In this document: in pieces, positions 27,428-36,209 of the stretch
Position numbering within the stretch: the first letter of the stretch is position 1
Layout of the letters: the number at the start of each line of letters is the position of its first letter
NCBI RefSeq assembly: GCF_902726655.1
Contig: NZ_CACVAN010000001.1
Location: 1,860,001 to 1,924,000, forward strand
From: Virgibacillus ihumii
Lineage (GTDB): Bacteria > Bacillota > Bacilli > Bacillales > Amphibacillaceae
Length of the DNA: 64,000 bases
Direction of reading: 5' to 3'
Translations under genes and position numbers: made by a program
The notes under the pieces: generated by a model
What the model saw: only the letters and a program-made list of their open reading frames with translations
Database searches by the model: none
What the model was told of the DNA's origin: nothing

Positions 27428-28813
27428 TCAACTAAAATGTATCCCTTTTTCCAGCCAAGCACTTCCTGCTTCACCCAATGACTCCGAAATTGTTGGATGC
27501 GGGAACACCATACTATCAATTTCTTCAACCGTTCCTTCCAGATGCATAAAGGCTGTTGCCTGGCTAATCATCTCAGTGACGTGGGAACCTACCATGACAA
27601 CACCCAGTACTTCACCGTATTTCTCATCCGCAATCAATTTCATGAATCCGCTTGTTTCACCAGCCGCGATTGCTTTTCCGTTTGCAGCGATATCCACTTT
27701 TTTCGTTTTTAAGCTGTAACCTTTTTCTTTCGCCTCGGATTCAGTCATCCCCACGCTGGCAACTTCAGGGAAAGTATAAACACAACGCGGTATATTTGTT
27801 TCACCCGGCAGCGAAGCTTTTCCAGCAATATGCGTGACCGCCCTGATACCTTCGTTGCTTGCAGCGTGTGCCAGCTGGTATCCTCCAATCAGGTCACCAA
27901 CTGCATAGATGCCGGCAATCGATGTCTCAAGATTTTGATTGACTTTCACGAACCTGCCATCAAAATTGACGTTCAACGTTTCGATACCGGTCAGATTTGG
28001 TTTACGTCCTACTGCAATCAAAACACTATCTGTTTCAATTACTTTCTTGTTGCCATCTGCAGTCTCTAATTCCACAGATTTTTTATCTCCGGCAGAGCGG
28101 AAACCAGTGATTTTAGCACTCGTATGCAATGTATTCCCTTTTTTACTTAACGCTTTTGCCAAATAATCCGATGCATCCGGGTCTTCTGCAGGCAAAATTC
28201 GATCGGCCATTTCGACGATTTCCACTTTCGTATCCATACTGTTGAAAATACAAGCGATTTCCAATCCGATAACACCACCCCCCATAATAACGAGATGTTC
28301 CGGGATTTCATCGATATCAAAAATGGTGTCACTCGTATAGTAGTCAATGTTATCAATTCCTGGAAGATTTGGAACAAGTGGCTCTGATCCATTTGCGAGA
28401 ATGACATTTTCAGCCTGAATTGACTCCGTTCCGCTATCAGATTCTATGGTCACGCTTTTATCTTCTTTTACATGCCCATAGCCCTGATAAACATTTATTT
28501 TATTTTGCTTCATCAAGCTGTTAATGCCATTTTTCAAGGTGTTAACAACCTTGTTTTTGCGAGTAACCATATCCCCTATCGAAAAGGAAAAGTCATTCAC
28601 GGTTATACCATATGTCTTGGAGCCTTTTATTTGCTCGATTACTTCGGCATGCTTCAGCATCGTTTTGGAAGGGATACACCCACGGTTCAGACAGGTTCCA
28701 CCAAGGTCGCGGCCTTCGACAAGGGCAACACTTAGGCCATCCTTTGCCGCCCGGATTGCTGCCACATAACCGCCGGGGCCACCGCCGATAATTGCGAGAT
28801 TGTAAGTTTTCAT
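27428..28813 (-). CDS. acoL: Dihydrolipoyl dehydrogenase (E3) of the acetoin-type dehydrogenase complex
   Basis: A 461-residue FAD flavoprotein that reoxidises lipoamide with NAD+. FAD site IGGGPGGYVAAIRA; redox disulfide Cys41/Cys46 in GGTCLNRGCIPSK; NAD site MGGGVIGLEIACIF; second FAD motif AVGDLIGGYQLAH; catalytic His-Glu in FPHPTISESLGEA. The ATG at 28813 is used, with AGGGGA nine bases upstream; the in-frame GTG at 28822 touches the site. It is the last of four tightly spaced genes in the order A-B-C-L and starts 13 bp after the E2 gene. Confidence 0.93.
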   Translation of the reverse strand: MKTYNLAIIGGGPGGYVAAIRAAKDGLSVALVEGRDLGGTCLNRGCIPSKTMLKHAEVIEQIKGSKTYGITVNDFSFSIGDMVTRKNKVVNTLKNGINSLMKQNKINVYQGYGHVKEDKSVTIESDSGTESIQAENVILANGSEPLVPNLPGIDNIDYYTSDTIFDIDEIPEHLVIMGGGVIGLEIACIFNSMDTKVEIVEMADRILPAEDPDASDYLAKALSKKGNTLHTSAKITGFRSAGDKKSVELETADGNKKVIETDSVLIAVGRKPNLTGIETLNVNFDGRFVKVNQNLETSIAGIYAVGDLIGGYQLAHAASNEGIRAVTHIAGKASLPGETNIPRCVYTFPEVASVGMTESEAKEKGYSLKTKKVDIAANGKAIAAGETSGFMKLIADEKYGEVLGVVMVGSHVTEMISQATAFMHLEGTVEEIDSMVFPHPTISESLGEAGSAWLEKGIHFS

Positions 28814-28826
28814 TATGTTCACTCCC

Positions 28827-30179
28827 CTATATCAACAGACCATACGGATTTTCCAGCCGTTCCTTCAATTCGGTCAGGAATGCTGCTGCCGGTGCACCGT
28901 CTATTACGCGGTGGTCAAATGACAGGCTTAGCACCATCATTGATCTTACTTCAACTGACCCATCCACAACAACCGGTTTTTCCACAATTCGTCCAACACC
29001 TAAAATGGCCGTTTCCGGTGGATTAATGATTGGTGTGAAGCCATCGATCGCATACATACCCAAATTACTGATTGAGAACGTGCTGCCAGTCATTTCATCC
29101 GGTGTCAATTTGTTATCGCGAGCTTTTTGACCTAATCCTTTACTGACTTTAGTCAATTCAGCCAGACCTTTTTTATTCGCATCTTTAACAGATGGAACAA
29201 TCAAACCATCTTCTATTGCAACAGCCAAGCCAATGTTCACTGCTTTATTAAGAATAATCTCATTATCGATCAGTGACGCATTCACCCGTGGATGAGCTTC
29301 CAGAACTTGTGATGTTGCCTTCATCAAAATTTCTGTATAAGACAGTCTGTAGCCTGTTTGTTTTTCGATGATTGGCAGTAATGACTTCCGAACATCGATG
29401 ACATGTGTCATGTCGATTTCGCTTGTCAAGGTAACATGTGGGATGTTGTTTGTACTCTCAACCATTTTATCCGCAACCGCTTTTCGAATTCCTTTCAGCT
29501 TGATGCGTTCAGCTTCCTCAACGGGTTCGTTCTGTAAGGCGGCCGTGGTATTCTTAAGCACATCATCTTTACGGACTTTTCCATTTGCACCCGATCCGTC
29601 CACTTGTGCGAGATCAACACCCTTATCCTTAGCAACTTTTTCAGCAAGTGGTGTTGCTTTTGCATTATCCAGTGCATCCTTAACATCCTGCTCATGAATA
29701 CGGCCTTTTGGTCCGGACCCTTTGATAGATGTCAGCTCAACATTTTGCTCACGTGCTATACGTCTGGCAGCAGGTGTCGCTCTGACTTTACCATCCGTGT
29801 CATCCTGTGATTTATCTTCTCCAGATGGCGCTTCTGCAGTTGCGGGCGTTTCGGACTGAGTGGATTCCCCATCAGCTACATTCTGTGAATTCTCTTCGCC
29901 AGCTCCTTCTCCTGCAGGTGCTTCTTCAGGTACTTCCTCATTTTCTTCACCAATATAACCGATCACGGCATTTACCGGGATCTCAGCATTGATTTCATAA
30001 TACCGTTTCAGCAGAATCCCTTCTTCATAGGACTCTACTTCGATATTTATTTTATCAGTCATTATCTCAAATAACGGCTCACCAACTTCTACAGGGTCAC
30101 CTTCTTCTTTGAACCATTCCAGCAGTGTTCCGACTTCCATCGTACTACTGAGTTTCGGCATAAATACTTCCTTAGCCAT
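28827..30179 (-). CDS. acoC: Dihydrolipoyllysine acyltransferase (E2) with two subunit-binding domains
   Basis: 450 residues. The N-terminal lipoyl domain has Lys43 in MTDKINIEVES. A long acidic Glu/Pro/Ala-rich linker (about 80-130) is followed by two peripheral subunit-binding domains in tandem, VRATPAARRIAREQNVELT (about 132-167) and ATPLAEKVAKDKGVDLAQVD (about 174-208), and then the catalytic domain, with FSISNLGMYAIDGFTPIINP and the active-site motif SFDHRVIDGAPAA. The second binding domain is unusual: AcoC-type proteins usually have one. The acyl group, probably acetyl, is passed to CoA. The gene lies 10 bp after the E1 beta gene. Confidence 0.92.
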   Translation of the reverse strand: MAKEVFMPKLSSTMEVGTLLEWFKEEGDPVEVGEPLFEIMTDKINIEVESYEEGILLKRYYEINAEIPVNAVIGYIGEENEEVPEEAPAGEGAGEENSQNVADGESTQSETPATAEAPSGEDKSQDDTDGKVRATPAARRIAREQNVELTSIKGSGPKGRIHEQDVKDALDNAKATPLAEKVAKDKGVDLAQVDGSGANGKVRKDDVLKNTTAALQNEPVEEAERIKLKGIRKAVADKMVESTNNIPHVTLTSEIDMTHVIDVRKSLLPIIEKQTGYRLSYTEILMKATSQVLEAHPRVNASLIDNEIILNKAVNIGLAVAIEDGLIVPSVKDANKKGLAELTKVSKGLGQKARDNKLTPDEMTGSTFSISNLGMYAIDGFTPIINPPETAILGVGRIVEKPVVVDGSVEVRSMMVLSLSFDHRVIDGAPAAAFLTELKERLENPYGLLI

Positions 30180-30189
30180 TTTAACCCCC

Positions 30190-31173
30190 CTATGCCTTAT
30201 TTAGCGTTTCTTTTACCGCTTGAATAATATTCGGTACTTGAGGCACATGCGATTTTTCCAATTCCGGATTGTATGGAACTGGTGAAGACGCCCCACCTAA
30301 ACGCTTAATTGGTGCATCCAGAAAGTCAAAGGCATCACTTTCAACAATCATGCTTGCGATCTCGCCACCGTATCCACCACGTTTTACTGCCTCATGAACA
30401 ACAATGACACGGCCGGTTTTGGCTACGGATTTTACAATTGTTTCTTCATCAAGTGGTACCAATGTCCGAGGATCAATCACCTCAACACTGATTCCCTCTT
30501 CTTCTAGTTCCGCTGCAGCTTCAAGCGCGCGGTGAACCATAACAGCGGTTGCTACAATCGTTACATCCGTTCCTTCACGTTTCACGTCAGCTTGTCCTAG
30601 TGGAATGCTATACTGCTCTTCCGGTACGTCAGATTTGGTACCATAAAGGGTTTTATGTTCGTAAAAAATAACCGGGTTGTCATCATCAATCGCTGCTTTC
30701 AGTAGTCCTTTAGCATCATATCCTGTGGACGGCTGGACAACTTTTAGACCTGGTACATGCGCTACCCACGCTTCCAAACTTTGTGAATGCTGTGCAGCGG
30801 CACCTGTACCTGATCCGCTCGGCGTCCGTAATACCATCGGAACCTTCCCTTTACCGCCATACATGTAACGGATCTTAGCTGCTTGGTTGGCCATCTGATC
30901 AAGAGCAATTGTAATAAAATCGGAAAACTGCAGCTCAGCAATCGGACGCATTCCTGTCAGTGCTGAACCAACCGCAGCCCCGGCTATTCCGGATTCACTG
31001 ATTGGTGTATTACGGACACGCTCAGGGCCGAATTCTTCGATCATGCCACGTGTTACACCAAACGCGCCGCCATATACACCAATATCTTCACCTAAAATAT
31101 ACACATCGTCATTTTTGCGCATCTCCTGGCTCATCGCTTCACGAACTGCTTCTGAATAGGTAATTTCTCTCAT
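30190..31173 (-). CDS. acoB: 2-oxo acid/acetoin dehydrogenase E1 component, beta subunit
   Basis: A 327-residue transketolase-type beta subunit, with [37 protein letters not shown], the E1 beta motif [15 protein letters not shown] and C-terminal [20 protein letters not shown]. With the alpha subunit it forms the thiamine diphosphate-dependent E1. It lies 12 bp after the alpha gene. The sequence is of the general PDH/AcoB type; the acetoin assignment rests on the gene order and on the alpha subunit. Confidence 0.92.
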   Translation of the reverse strand: MREITYSEAVREAMSQEMRKNDDVYILGEDIGVYGGAFGVTRGMIEEFGPERVRNTPISESGIAGAAVGSALTGMRPIAELQFSDFITIALDQMANQAAKIRYMYGGKGKVPMVLRTPSGSGTGAAAQHSQSLEAWVAHVPGLKVVQPSTGYDAKGLLKAAIDDDNPVIFYEHKTLYGTKSDVPEEQYSIPLGQADVKREGTDVTIVATAVMVHRALEAAAELEEEGISVEVIDPRTLVPLDEETIVKSVAKTGRVIVVHEAVKRGGYGGEIASMIVESDAFDFLDAPIKRLGGASSPVPYNPELEKSHVPQVPNIIQAVKETLNKA

Positions 31174-31185
31174 TATGTTTCCCTC

Positions 31186-32178
31186 CTATGCGTAAACATC
31201 TGTCAGTAAGTCATCTTCTGTCGGCATCGGACTGTTTTGAGCAAATTCGACTGCTTCTTCAATTTCCTGTTTCGCATCTTTTCGAATTTCTTCAGCTTGT
31301 TCTTCTGTTAAGATGCCTGCTTCTACAAGTACATTTTTGAATCGTTTGATTGGATCTTTTGCTTTCCATTCTTTTTCTTCTTCACGTGTACGATATTTTT
31401 TCGCATCACTTTTTGAATGACCTTTCCAACGGTAGGTTTTGGCTTCAATCAATGTTGGACCTTCACCGCCACGGGCACGTTCAATCGCTTCGTTTGATTT
31501 GTTCATCATGTCAACAATGTCATTACCGTCAGCTACAACTCCAGGAATGCCATATGCCTGTGCACGATCAGCAATATTCTTAACGTTGGTCATCTCGTTC
31601 ACGTTGCCAGACATACCGTACAGGTTGTTTTCACAAACAAAAATAACTGGCAGATTCCAGACAGAAGCCAAGTTAACCGCTTCATGGAAACTTCCTTCGT
31701 TTGTGGCACCATCACCGAAGAAGCATACCGTTACATAGTTTTTCTTTTTCATATGAGCTGTTAACGCTGAACCGACTGCCAGTGGGATGCCGCCAGCAAC
31801 GATACCATTTGCACCCAAGTTACCGATGTCAATATCGGCAATATGCATAGATCCGCCTTTACCCTTGCAGTAGCCAGTTGTTCTGCCAAATAACTCTGCC
31901 ATCATTTTGTCCGCAGTTGCACCTTTGGCAATACAGTGACCATGCCCTCGGTGTGTACTAGTAATCTTATCTTCATTGGTAAGTAAAGCACATGCTCCGG
32001 CTGCACTTGCTTCCTGGCCGACTGCTAAGTGCGTTGTACCATGAATCATTCCTTTTGCAAAAAATTCATCCACCTTTTCATCAAAAAACCGGATTGTCCA
32101 CATTTGTTTATATAAATCTACTAAATTGTCCTGACGAACATCAGGGACGAGCGTCACATCTTTTGTCAATTCCATCAT
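31186..32178 (-). CDS. acoA: Thiamine diphosphate-dependent acetoin-type dehydrogenase E1, alpha subunit
   Basis: About 330 residues. The ThDP motif is intact (CFFGDGATNEGSFHEAVNLA to VCENN). STHRGHGHCIAKGA, GYCKGKGGSMHIADIDIG and LGANGIVAGGIPLAVGSALT are features I associate with acetoin dehydrogenase AcoA rather than pyruvate dehydrogenase PdhA. Acetoin is cleaved to acetaldehyde and acetyl-CoA; another 2-oxo acid cannot be excluded. No acoR-type sigma-54 activator gene is nearby; instead the promoter has the element shared with the PTS genes upstream. ATG 32178 and ATG 32175 both fit the AGGAG site. Confidence 0.88.
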   Translation of the reverse strand: MMELTKDVTLVPDVRQDNLVDLYKQMWTIRFFDEKVDEFFAKGMIHGTTHLAVGQEASAAGACALLTNEDKITSTHRGHGHCIAKGATADKMMAELFGRTTGYCKGKGGSMHIADIDIGNLGANGIVAGGIPLAVGSALTAHMKKKNYVTVCFFGDGATNEGSFHEAVNLASVWNLPVIFVCENNLYGMSGNVNEMTNVKNIADRAQAYGIPGVVADGNDIVDMMNKSNEAIERARGGEGPTLIEAKTYRWKGHSKSDAKKYRTREEEKEWKAKDPIKRFKNVLVEAGILTEEQAEEIRKDAKQEIEEAVEFAQNSPMPTEDDLLTDVYA

Positions 32179-32187
32179 GCTCACTCC

Positions 32188-32253
32188 TTTTACATTTGTT
32201 CAAGTATATAACATTTGTAATTTAATTATAAACTTTAACCTAAATTGGGTCAA
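32188..32253 (-). promoter_or_regulatory. Promoter and candidate SorC-type operator of the aco operon
   Basis: On the minus strand TTGACC (32248-32253) and TATAAT (32225-32230) are 17 bp apart, a strong sigma-A promoter. Directly downstream lie TTACAAATGTTA and TTGAACAAATGTAAAA (32188-32220). The second element is almost repeated, TTGAACAAACGTAAA, after the -10 of the PTS IIA gene at 34019-34033. Position at the transcription start suggests repression. Confidence 0.7.
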
Positions 32254-32272
32254 GTTAATTTAAACTCTATTT

Positions 32273-32303
32273 ATAAAAGGCCTCTGACGTTAACCAGAGA
32301 CCT
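32273..32303 (-). terminator. Terminator of the SAF-domain dehydrogenase gene
   Basis: On the minus strand AGGTCTCTG pairs with CAGAGGCCT, followed by TTTTATAAA. It separates the PTS/SAF transcript from the aco operon, which then has its own promoter. Confidence 0.82.
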
Positions 32304-32313
32304 AACTTGTTTC

Positions 32314-33600
32314 TTATTGTTTATCTTGCAATGCACGCAGTTTCCAAATAGTAGATTCTTGTGTCTGTTCTACATCGGAATACCTAATAACTTCACCTTT
32401 TTTGACAGCCCTGGTTAATTTAACATTCCGATCAACCAAACCAACTGGCATCGCATTTTCCGCCTTTGCCTCATCAGCTTTCAACAGTTTGCCGTAAACA
32501 GAATACCCACCTATTCCATCAAGATAGTCACCTTCTGCAATATCTTTTTTTGCTACTGTGACAGTTTCACCTTGTAAACCGTAATGTGGAGCGATTGTTG
32601 GTTCATTGTCAAAATACGCCTTGGCAATAGATAACGGTGTCTCCAGACTTGTCAGGTGATATGGGCGATACAGCACATAATTTGGCCCATCTCCCATTTT
32701 CAAATACTTCATTTCCGCATTGACCTCTTCTTTATCAGAAGCAATAATCGCGAACACGCCGGGAGCAACCCCGTTCACAAAATCAACAACCTTTCTGCCA
32801 TTCAGCTTTCCGCCTTTTTCTTTCTCTATGAAAATACCAGGCAAATTTGCTACCTCACCTTCAAAGCCATGCATTCCAGGCTGATCCGGTGCGAAGCCAG
32901 TTGCATTTGCAACAGCATTCATTTCCACCATGGTTTTCGTTCCGTCCTGGAATGAAGCCAGCATCTTCGGACTTGACCCTTTTTCCTTCGCTTCTTCCGC
33001 CGTAACATCAGGATTCGATTCAAGATTCAGCGGATTATTTTTCCCTTTACCTAATGCAACTATCTCAAAGCCCATGGCGTCGGCAAAGTCATATAATTCC
33101 ATAATCGCACCTGGTTCATCACCAGCGGAACCCGTATACACAACACCGCTGGAATCAGCCAATTTCTTCAATAGCGGTCCAACCGTAACGTCCGCTTCCA
33201 CATTAAGCATGACAATGTGTTTATTATTTAAAATAGTATCCCAGGCAATTTCAGCACCGATGTTTGGAACCCCTGTTGCATCAACAACAACATCGACTTC
33301 GGGCAGTGATGTTACCAATTTGCTGTCTTTCGCTGCAACTACTTTATCTTGATTGACTGCCTCACGAGCCATTTCCAAATCATCTGTCACTTTAATATTA
33401 GCTTCTTCGATGCCGGCATGCTTATAGGCATTTTCCACATTTTCAATCGCTAAATCAGCCGTGATCACAACGCGCATTCCTTTCATACTTTCAATCTGGG
33501 AAATCATACCTCTTCCCATTTGCCCTGCACCGACAAGACCAACCTTGATATAAGAACCTGTCTTCTCAAGGTTCGCTAGCTTTCGATTAATTCCTAACAT
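32314..33600 (-). CDS. Homoserine-dehydrogenase-like NAD(P) oxidoreductase with C-terminal SAF domain
   Basis: 428 residues of the COG4091 type. The N-terminal Rossmann domain has VGLVGAGQMGRGMISQIE; a middle domain has VVVDATGVPNIGAEIAW, HIVMLNVEADVTVGP and YTGSAGDEPGAIMEL; and the C-terminal part (about 345-420) is an SAF (antifreeze-like) domain with PVGLVDRNVKLTRAVKKGE. The family is found in sugar and polyol clusters, but I do not know of a firmly assigned reaction. It sits between PTS IIA (22 bp upstream) and a terminator, so it is part of the PTS transcript and probably acts on the imported phosphorylated substrate or a later intermediate (inference). Confidence 0.85.
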   Translation of the reverse strand: MLGINRKLANLEKTGSYIKVGLVGAGQMGRGMISQIESMKGMRVVITADLAIENVENAYKHAGIEEANIKVTDDLEMAREAVNQDKVVAAKDSKLVTSLPEVDVVVDATGVPNIGAEIAWDTILNNKHIVMLNVEADVTVGPLLKKLADSSGVVYTGSAGDEPGAIMELYDFADAMGFEIVALGKGKNNPLNLESNPDVTAEEAKEKGSSPKMLASFQDGTKTMVEMNAVANATGFAPDQPGMHGFEGEVANLPGIFIEKEKGGKLNGRKVVDFVNGVAPGVFAIIASDKEEVNAEMKYLKMGDGPNYVLYRPYHLTSLETPLSIAKAYFDNEPTIAPHYGLQGETVTVAKKDIAEGDYLDGIGGYSVYGKLLKADEAKAENAMPVGLVDRNVKLTRAVKKGEVIRYSDVEQTQESTIWKLRALQDKQ

Positions 33601-33622
33601 GATGACTCACTCCTCTTTATCT

Positions 33623-33988
33623 TTATCTGTTAAACGAAATAATTGTATTTTCATTAATCGTTGGAATTACTTTATCTTCTAGACAAATCGTTCCGGGCAA
33701 TTCTGAATTGGATTCCCCATTAAAATGAAATGTTGCATGACCTAAATCTTTCATTGTTTCATTAGCTTTATTACCAACAAATAAAATGTCAAAAGCCTCC
33801 CCAGCAATAATCATCTGATCACCGGCTTTGATTTCATCGACAAACTCACCGCCATCATGAACGAAGGCAATACTTTTTAAATCCGCCGGGACGGTGTTAT
33901 TAAATAGGATAATCATTTTTTCTTCAAGCATTAACGGTGCATCAGAACCAACTTCAACAATGTTAATGTTATAGTACGAATTTGCCAT
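33623..33988 (-). CDS. PTS glucitol/sorbitol-type EIIA component
   Basis: 121 residues, SrlB/GutA-like. Features are VVEVG-like start (NINIVEVGSDAPLMLEEKMI), FNNTVPADLKSIAFVHDGG, and LGHATFHFNG, which should contain the phosphorylated His. It relays phosphate from HPr to EIIB. ATG 33988 is used, with GGAGG eight bases upstream; ATG 33991 and an upstream extension are in frame. It has its own promoter just upstream, though it also belongs with the IIB/IIC genes. Confidence 0.9.
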   Translation of the reverse strand: MANSYYNINIVEVGSDAPLMLEEKMIILFNNTVPADLKSIAFVHDGGEFVDEIKAGDQMIIAGEAFDILFVGNKANETMKDLGHATFHFNGESNSELPGTICLEDKVIPTINENTIISFNR

Positions 33989-34018
33989 CATATTCTCCTC
34001 CAGTAACATTTATAAATA

Positions 34019-34062
34019 TTTACGTTTGTTCAACATTGTAACATAGGTAAAACGTTTTGCAA
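34019..34062 (-). promoter_or_regulatory. Internal promoter and candidate operator for PTS IIA/SAF dehydrogenase
   Basis: On the minus strand TTGCAA (34057-34062) and TACAAT (34035-34040) are 16 bp apart. TTGAACAAACGTAAA (34019-34033) follows the -10 immediately. It closely matches the element in the aco promoter. Confidence 0.6.
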
Positions 34063-34065
34063 TTT

Positions 34066-34090
34066 GATACCCTCTCTTTAAGAGGGTATC
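34066..34090. other. Perfect 10-bp stem-loop after the IIB gene
   Basis: GATACCCTCT and AGAGGGTATC around a 5-base loop, 8 bases after the IIB stop. The minus-strand continuation is AAATTGC, not a U-tract, so it may be a weak terminator or an mRNA processing/stability hairpin that sets the ratio between IIB and IIA transcripts. Confidence 0.6.
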
Positions 34091-34097
34091 GAATTGA

Positions 34098-35159
34098 TTA
34101 ACTGTAAAGACCGAAACTTGCAAAGTAAGCAATGACAACCGCTGCAGGTCCAGTGATTAATCTGGAGAAAAGAACAGCCGGTACACCAACCTCGATTGTT
34201 TCTGGTTTTGCCTCGCCCAGTGTCAATCCAACCGGAACAAAGTCTGTACCCACTTGCGGGTTAATCGCGAACAATGCCGGAAGTGTCATTTGTGGCGGAA
34301 TATTTCCCTTTCCAACTTCTACACCGATCAGAACACCAACAACCTGCGCAATAACCGCTCCTGGTGCAAGCAATGGGGAAATAACCGGGATTGAACAAAT
34401 CAGAGATAGAATCAGCATCCCCACCAGTGTACTTGCGAGTGGTGTTACCGTATTCGCAATCCAGTCACCAATCCCCGTATAACTGATAATTCCCATTAGC
34501 ACACTGACAAATGCCATAAATGGCAGGATATTTTTAATAACTGTTTCAATCGCATCACGACCAGCTTGGAAAAGCGTACTGACGACTTGCCCAACTTTAT
34601 CGCCAAGCACTTCAATAATACGAAAAATCAGATTCTTTTTCTTCTTGTTTCCTGCTTCCTTGGCAGCAACTTTTTGTTTAGCCTCTTCCTTTGTTTGTCT
34701 AGCAACATCTTTATCAAGTAATGAAGAATAACTCTCCTGTTCCGGATCACCAGTTGCCGCGGACTGTTGAGTATCAGACGAAGCATCATCCGTTTGCTCA
34801 ATATTATCAGTCGAAACACCGGATACAAAGTTTTCTTCATTAATAAACTTCGCCAGCGGGCCTGATGGTGAATTGCTGAATACGTTTACAGTCAGGACAC
34901 CCATTTTTGGATAAACACCACTCCTGGCTGTACCTCCGCAATTAATGACAGCACAGACCATTTCTTCTTTTTCAACAGATTTCTCAAACCCGTCAATGGC
35001 AATGCCGCCAGTCTTATCTGCTATTTCCTGCGCAACCGAATGAATTCCGCCGCCAGTTACTGAAACGATATATTTTTTTTCATCACTTGGTTCAATAACA
35101 AGCGGTCCTCCCCAGCCTGAGGAACCTTTTGTTACTTTAATTGCACGATAATCACTCAT
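34098..35159 (-). CDS. PTS glucitol/sorbitol-type EIIB component (EIIBC)
   Basis: 353 residues, SrlE-like. The N-terminal IIB domain has the likely phosphocysteine in [20 protein letters not shown] (near residue 74). A polar linker rich in Asp, Gln and Lys (about 120-185) leads to a membrane part with about four to five helices and [18 protein letters not shown]. Together with the IIC subunit it imports and phosphorylates a polyol. Active residues are intact. The ATG at 35159 has AAGGAGGG. It starts 25 bp after the IIC gene. Confidence 0.92.
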   Translation of the reverse strand: MSDYRAIKVTKGSSGWGGPLVIEPSDEKKYIVSVTGGGIHSVAQEIADKTGGIAIDGFEKSVEKEEMVCAVINCGGTARSGVYPKMGVLTVNVFSNSPSGPLAKFINEENFVSGVSTDNIEQTDDASSDTQQSAATGDPEQESYSSLLDKDVARQTKEEAKQKVAAKEAGNKKKKNLIFRIIEVLGDKVGQVVSTLFQAGRDAIETVIKNILPFMAFVSVLMGIISYTGIGDWIANTVTPLASTLVGMLILSLICSIPVISPLLAPGAVIAQVVGVLIGVEVGKGNIPPQMTLPALFAINPQVGTDFVPVGLTLGEAKPETIEVGVPAVLFSRLITGPAAVVIAYFASFGLYS

Positions 35160-35184
35160 GTTAAACCCTCCTTACCATTTGGTC

Positions 35185-35724
35185 TTATGCTGCAATGTCT
35201 TCCGTTTTTTGTCTGTTTTTAATCATCCGGGCTGTGATAAATTCTGTCACAACTCCCCTTAACAACATAACTGCTACACCCACTAACAAATACCGTAATG
35301 CCAGTGGTCCAGTTGACAATCCAAGTTGAGTTATACCAGCTGCTACCCCCGTATATATGAATAATTCAGCCGGATTCGCATGTGGAAAAAGACCTGTAAT
35401 CGGGTGTACGAACGACACCGTTGCATCATAAAACGCCGGTTTTTTGTCTTCATTCAGGAAACGGCCAAATGTATAACACATTGGGTTTGTCAGGAAGAAT
35501 ACGGCCAAAAATGGAAAAATTGTATACCTTAGGAAAAAATACTTCGTACATTTTTGAGCAAACTTAAAAACTTTTTCCTCCCCAATGAACTTAATTAAAG
35601 CGTTTACAGCAGTAATCAACGCAATCAGTAAAGGAATAATATCAGTTACCATGCCCATGAAGGTATCGCCGCCCTCCTGGAACATACCAATAAAACCTTC
35701 AGCCAGTTTAATCAGGAAATCCAT
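35185..35724 (-). CDS. PTS glucitol/sorbitol-type EIIC component
   Basis: 179 residues, SrlA-like, all membrane: LAEGFIGMFQEGGDTFMGMV at the start, FLTNPMCYTFGRFL and FPHANPAELFIYTGVAAGI are characteristic of this family. It overlaps the end of gutM by 13 bases, and its ribosome site GAGGAG lies inside gutM, indicating translational coupling. Confidence 0.92.
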   Translation of the reverse strand: MDFLIKLAEGFIGMFQEGGDTFMGMVTDIIPLLIALITAVNALIKFIGEEKVFKFAQKCTKYFFLRYTIFPFLAVFFLTNPMCYTFGRFLNEDKKPAFYDATVSFVHPITGLFPHANPAELFIYTGVAAGITQLGLSTGPLALRYLLVGVAVMLLRGVVTEFITARMIKNRQKTEDIAA

Positions 35725-36116
35725 GCTTCATTCTCCTCTCCTTTATTTTTATTCATTTCCTTCTTTATCATTTCTATCGCATTGCCAAGGGCAAAATATT
35801 CTTTTTGCGGAAGAAAATCCACATTTCTAACTTCCTCCAGTTTCATTCCAATCAGGCGCTGCATACTTTTGAATCTGGCAAAAACAGTAATTCCCTTCAT
35901 CAGCTTTGCATCTGTAATACGGGAATCCTCGTCACATACGAGTACAACAATTGCACCCATACCCAGGCGCTTCTTGTAATAGCCTGTCCCTAAAAAACCA
36001 GAATTTTTTCTGCTGAGTTTTTTGATTTCAGATTGATAGTGTTTCACCTGAAAATGCGTTAATAAAAACTGCAGCGCCCAAATAGCAGCAAAGATAAATA
36101 TAAATGTGCCCCACAT
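35712..36116 (-). CDS. gutM: GutM-type PTS operon regulator
   Basis: 134 residues of the GutM/SrlM family: an N-terminal membrane anchor (FIFIFAAIWALQFLLTHFQ), then a basic cytoplasmic domain with LGTGYYKKRLGMGAIVVLVC and KLMKGITVFARFKSMQRLIG. In E. coli and Lactobacillus casei sorbitol operons GutM acts as a positive factor. It is the first gene of the PTS transcript and overlaps the IIC gene. The ATG at 36116 has GGGAGGG. Confidence 0.9.
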   Translation of the reverse strand: MWGTFIFIFAAIWALQFLLTHFQVKHYQSEIKKLSRKNSGFLGTGYYKKRLGMGAIVVLVCDEDSRITDAKLMKGITVFARFKSMQRLIGMKLEEVRNVDFLPQKEYFALGNAIEMIKKEMNKNKGEENEAWIS

Positions 36117-36133
36117 CGTATCATTGCCCTCCC

Positions 36134-36198
36134 TTTACAATTGTTTAGGGTTATTATTTTTGTAAATTAATAATAAAACGCTTTCAACAAATTGTCAA
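36134..36198 (-). promoter_or_regulatory. Promoter of the gutM-PTS operon with cre site and candidate operator
   Basis: On the minus strand TTGACA (36193-36198) and TATTAT (36170-36175) are exactly 17 bp apart. A cre-like TTGAAAGCGTTTTA (36174-36187) fills the spacer and would block RNA polymerase when CcpA binds. Downstream of the -10 are TAATTTACAAAAA (36157-36169) and ACAATTGTAAA (36134-36144), the regulon element. Both global and specific control are thus readable. Confidence 0.72.
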
Positions 36199-36209
36199 CA
36201 GTATTTTCT

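Noticed and set aside
27428..32178. Pyruvate dehydrogenase (pdhABCD) operon
   Set aside because: The alpha subunit has AcoA-like features and the order and size fit acoABCL; however, the substrate is not proven.
34049..34062. cre-like AAAACGTTTT palindrome upstream of PTS IIA
   Set aside because: It lacks the outer TG and CA bases of the cre consensus and overlaps the promoter spacer; resemblance is too weak.
33623..36116. Ordinary sorbitol (gut/srl) operon
   Set aside because: PTS and GutM fit, but sorbitol-6-phosphate dehydrogenase is absent and other dehydrogenases are present.
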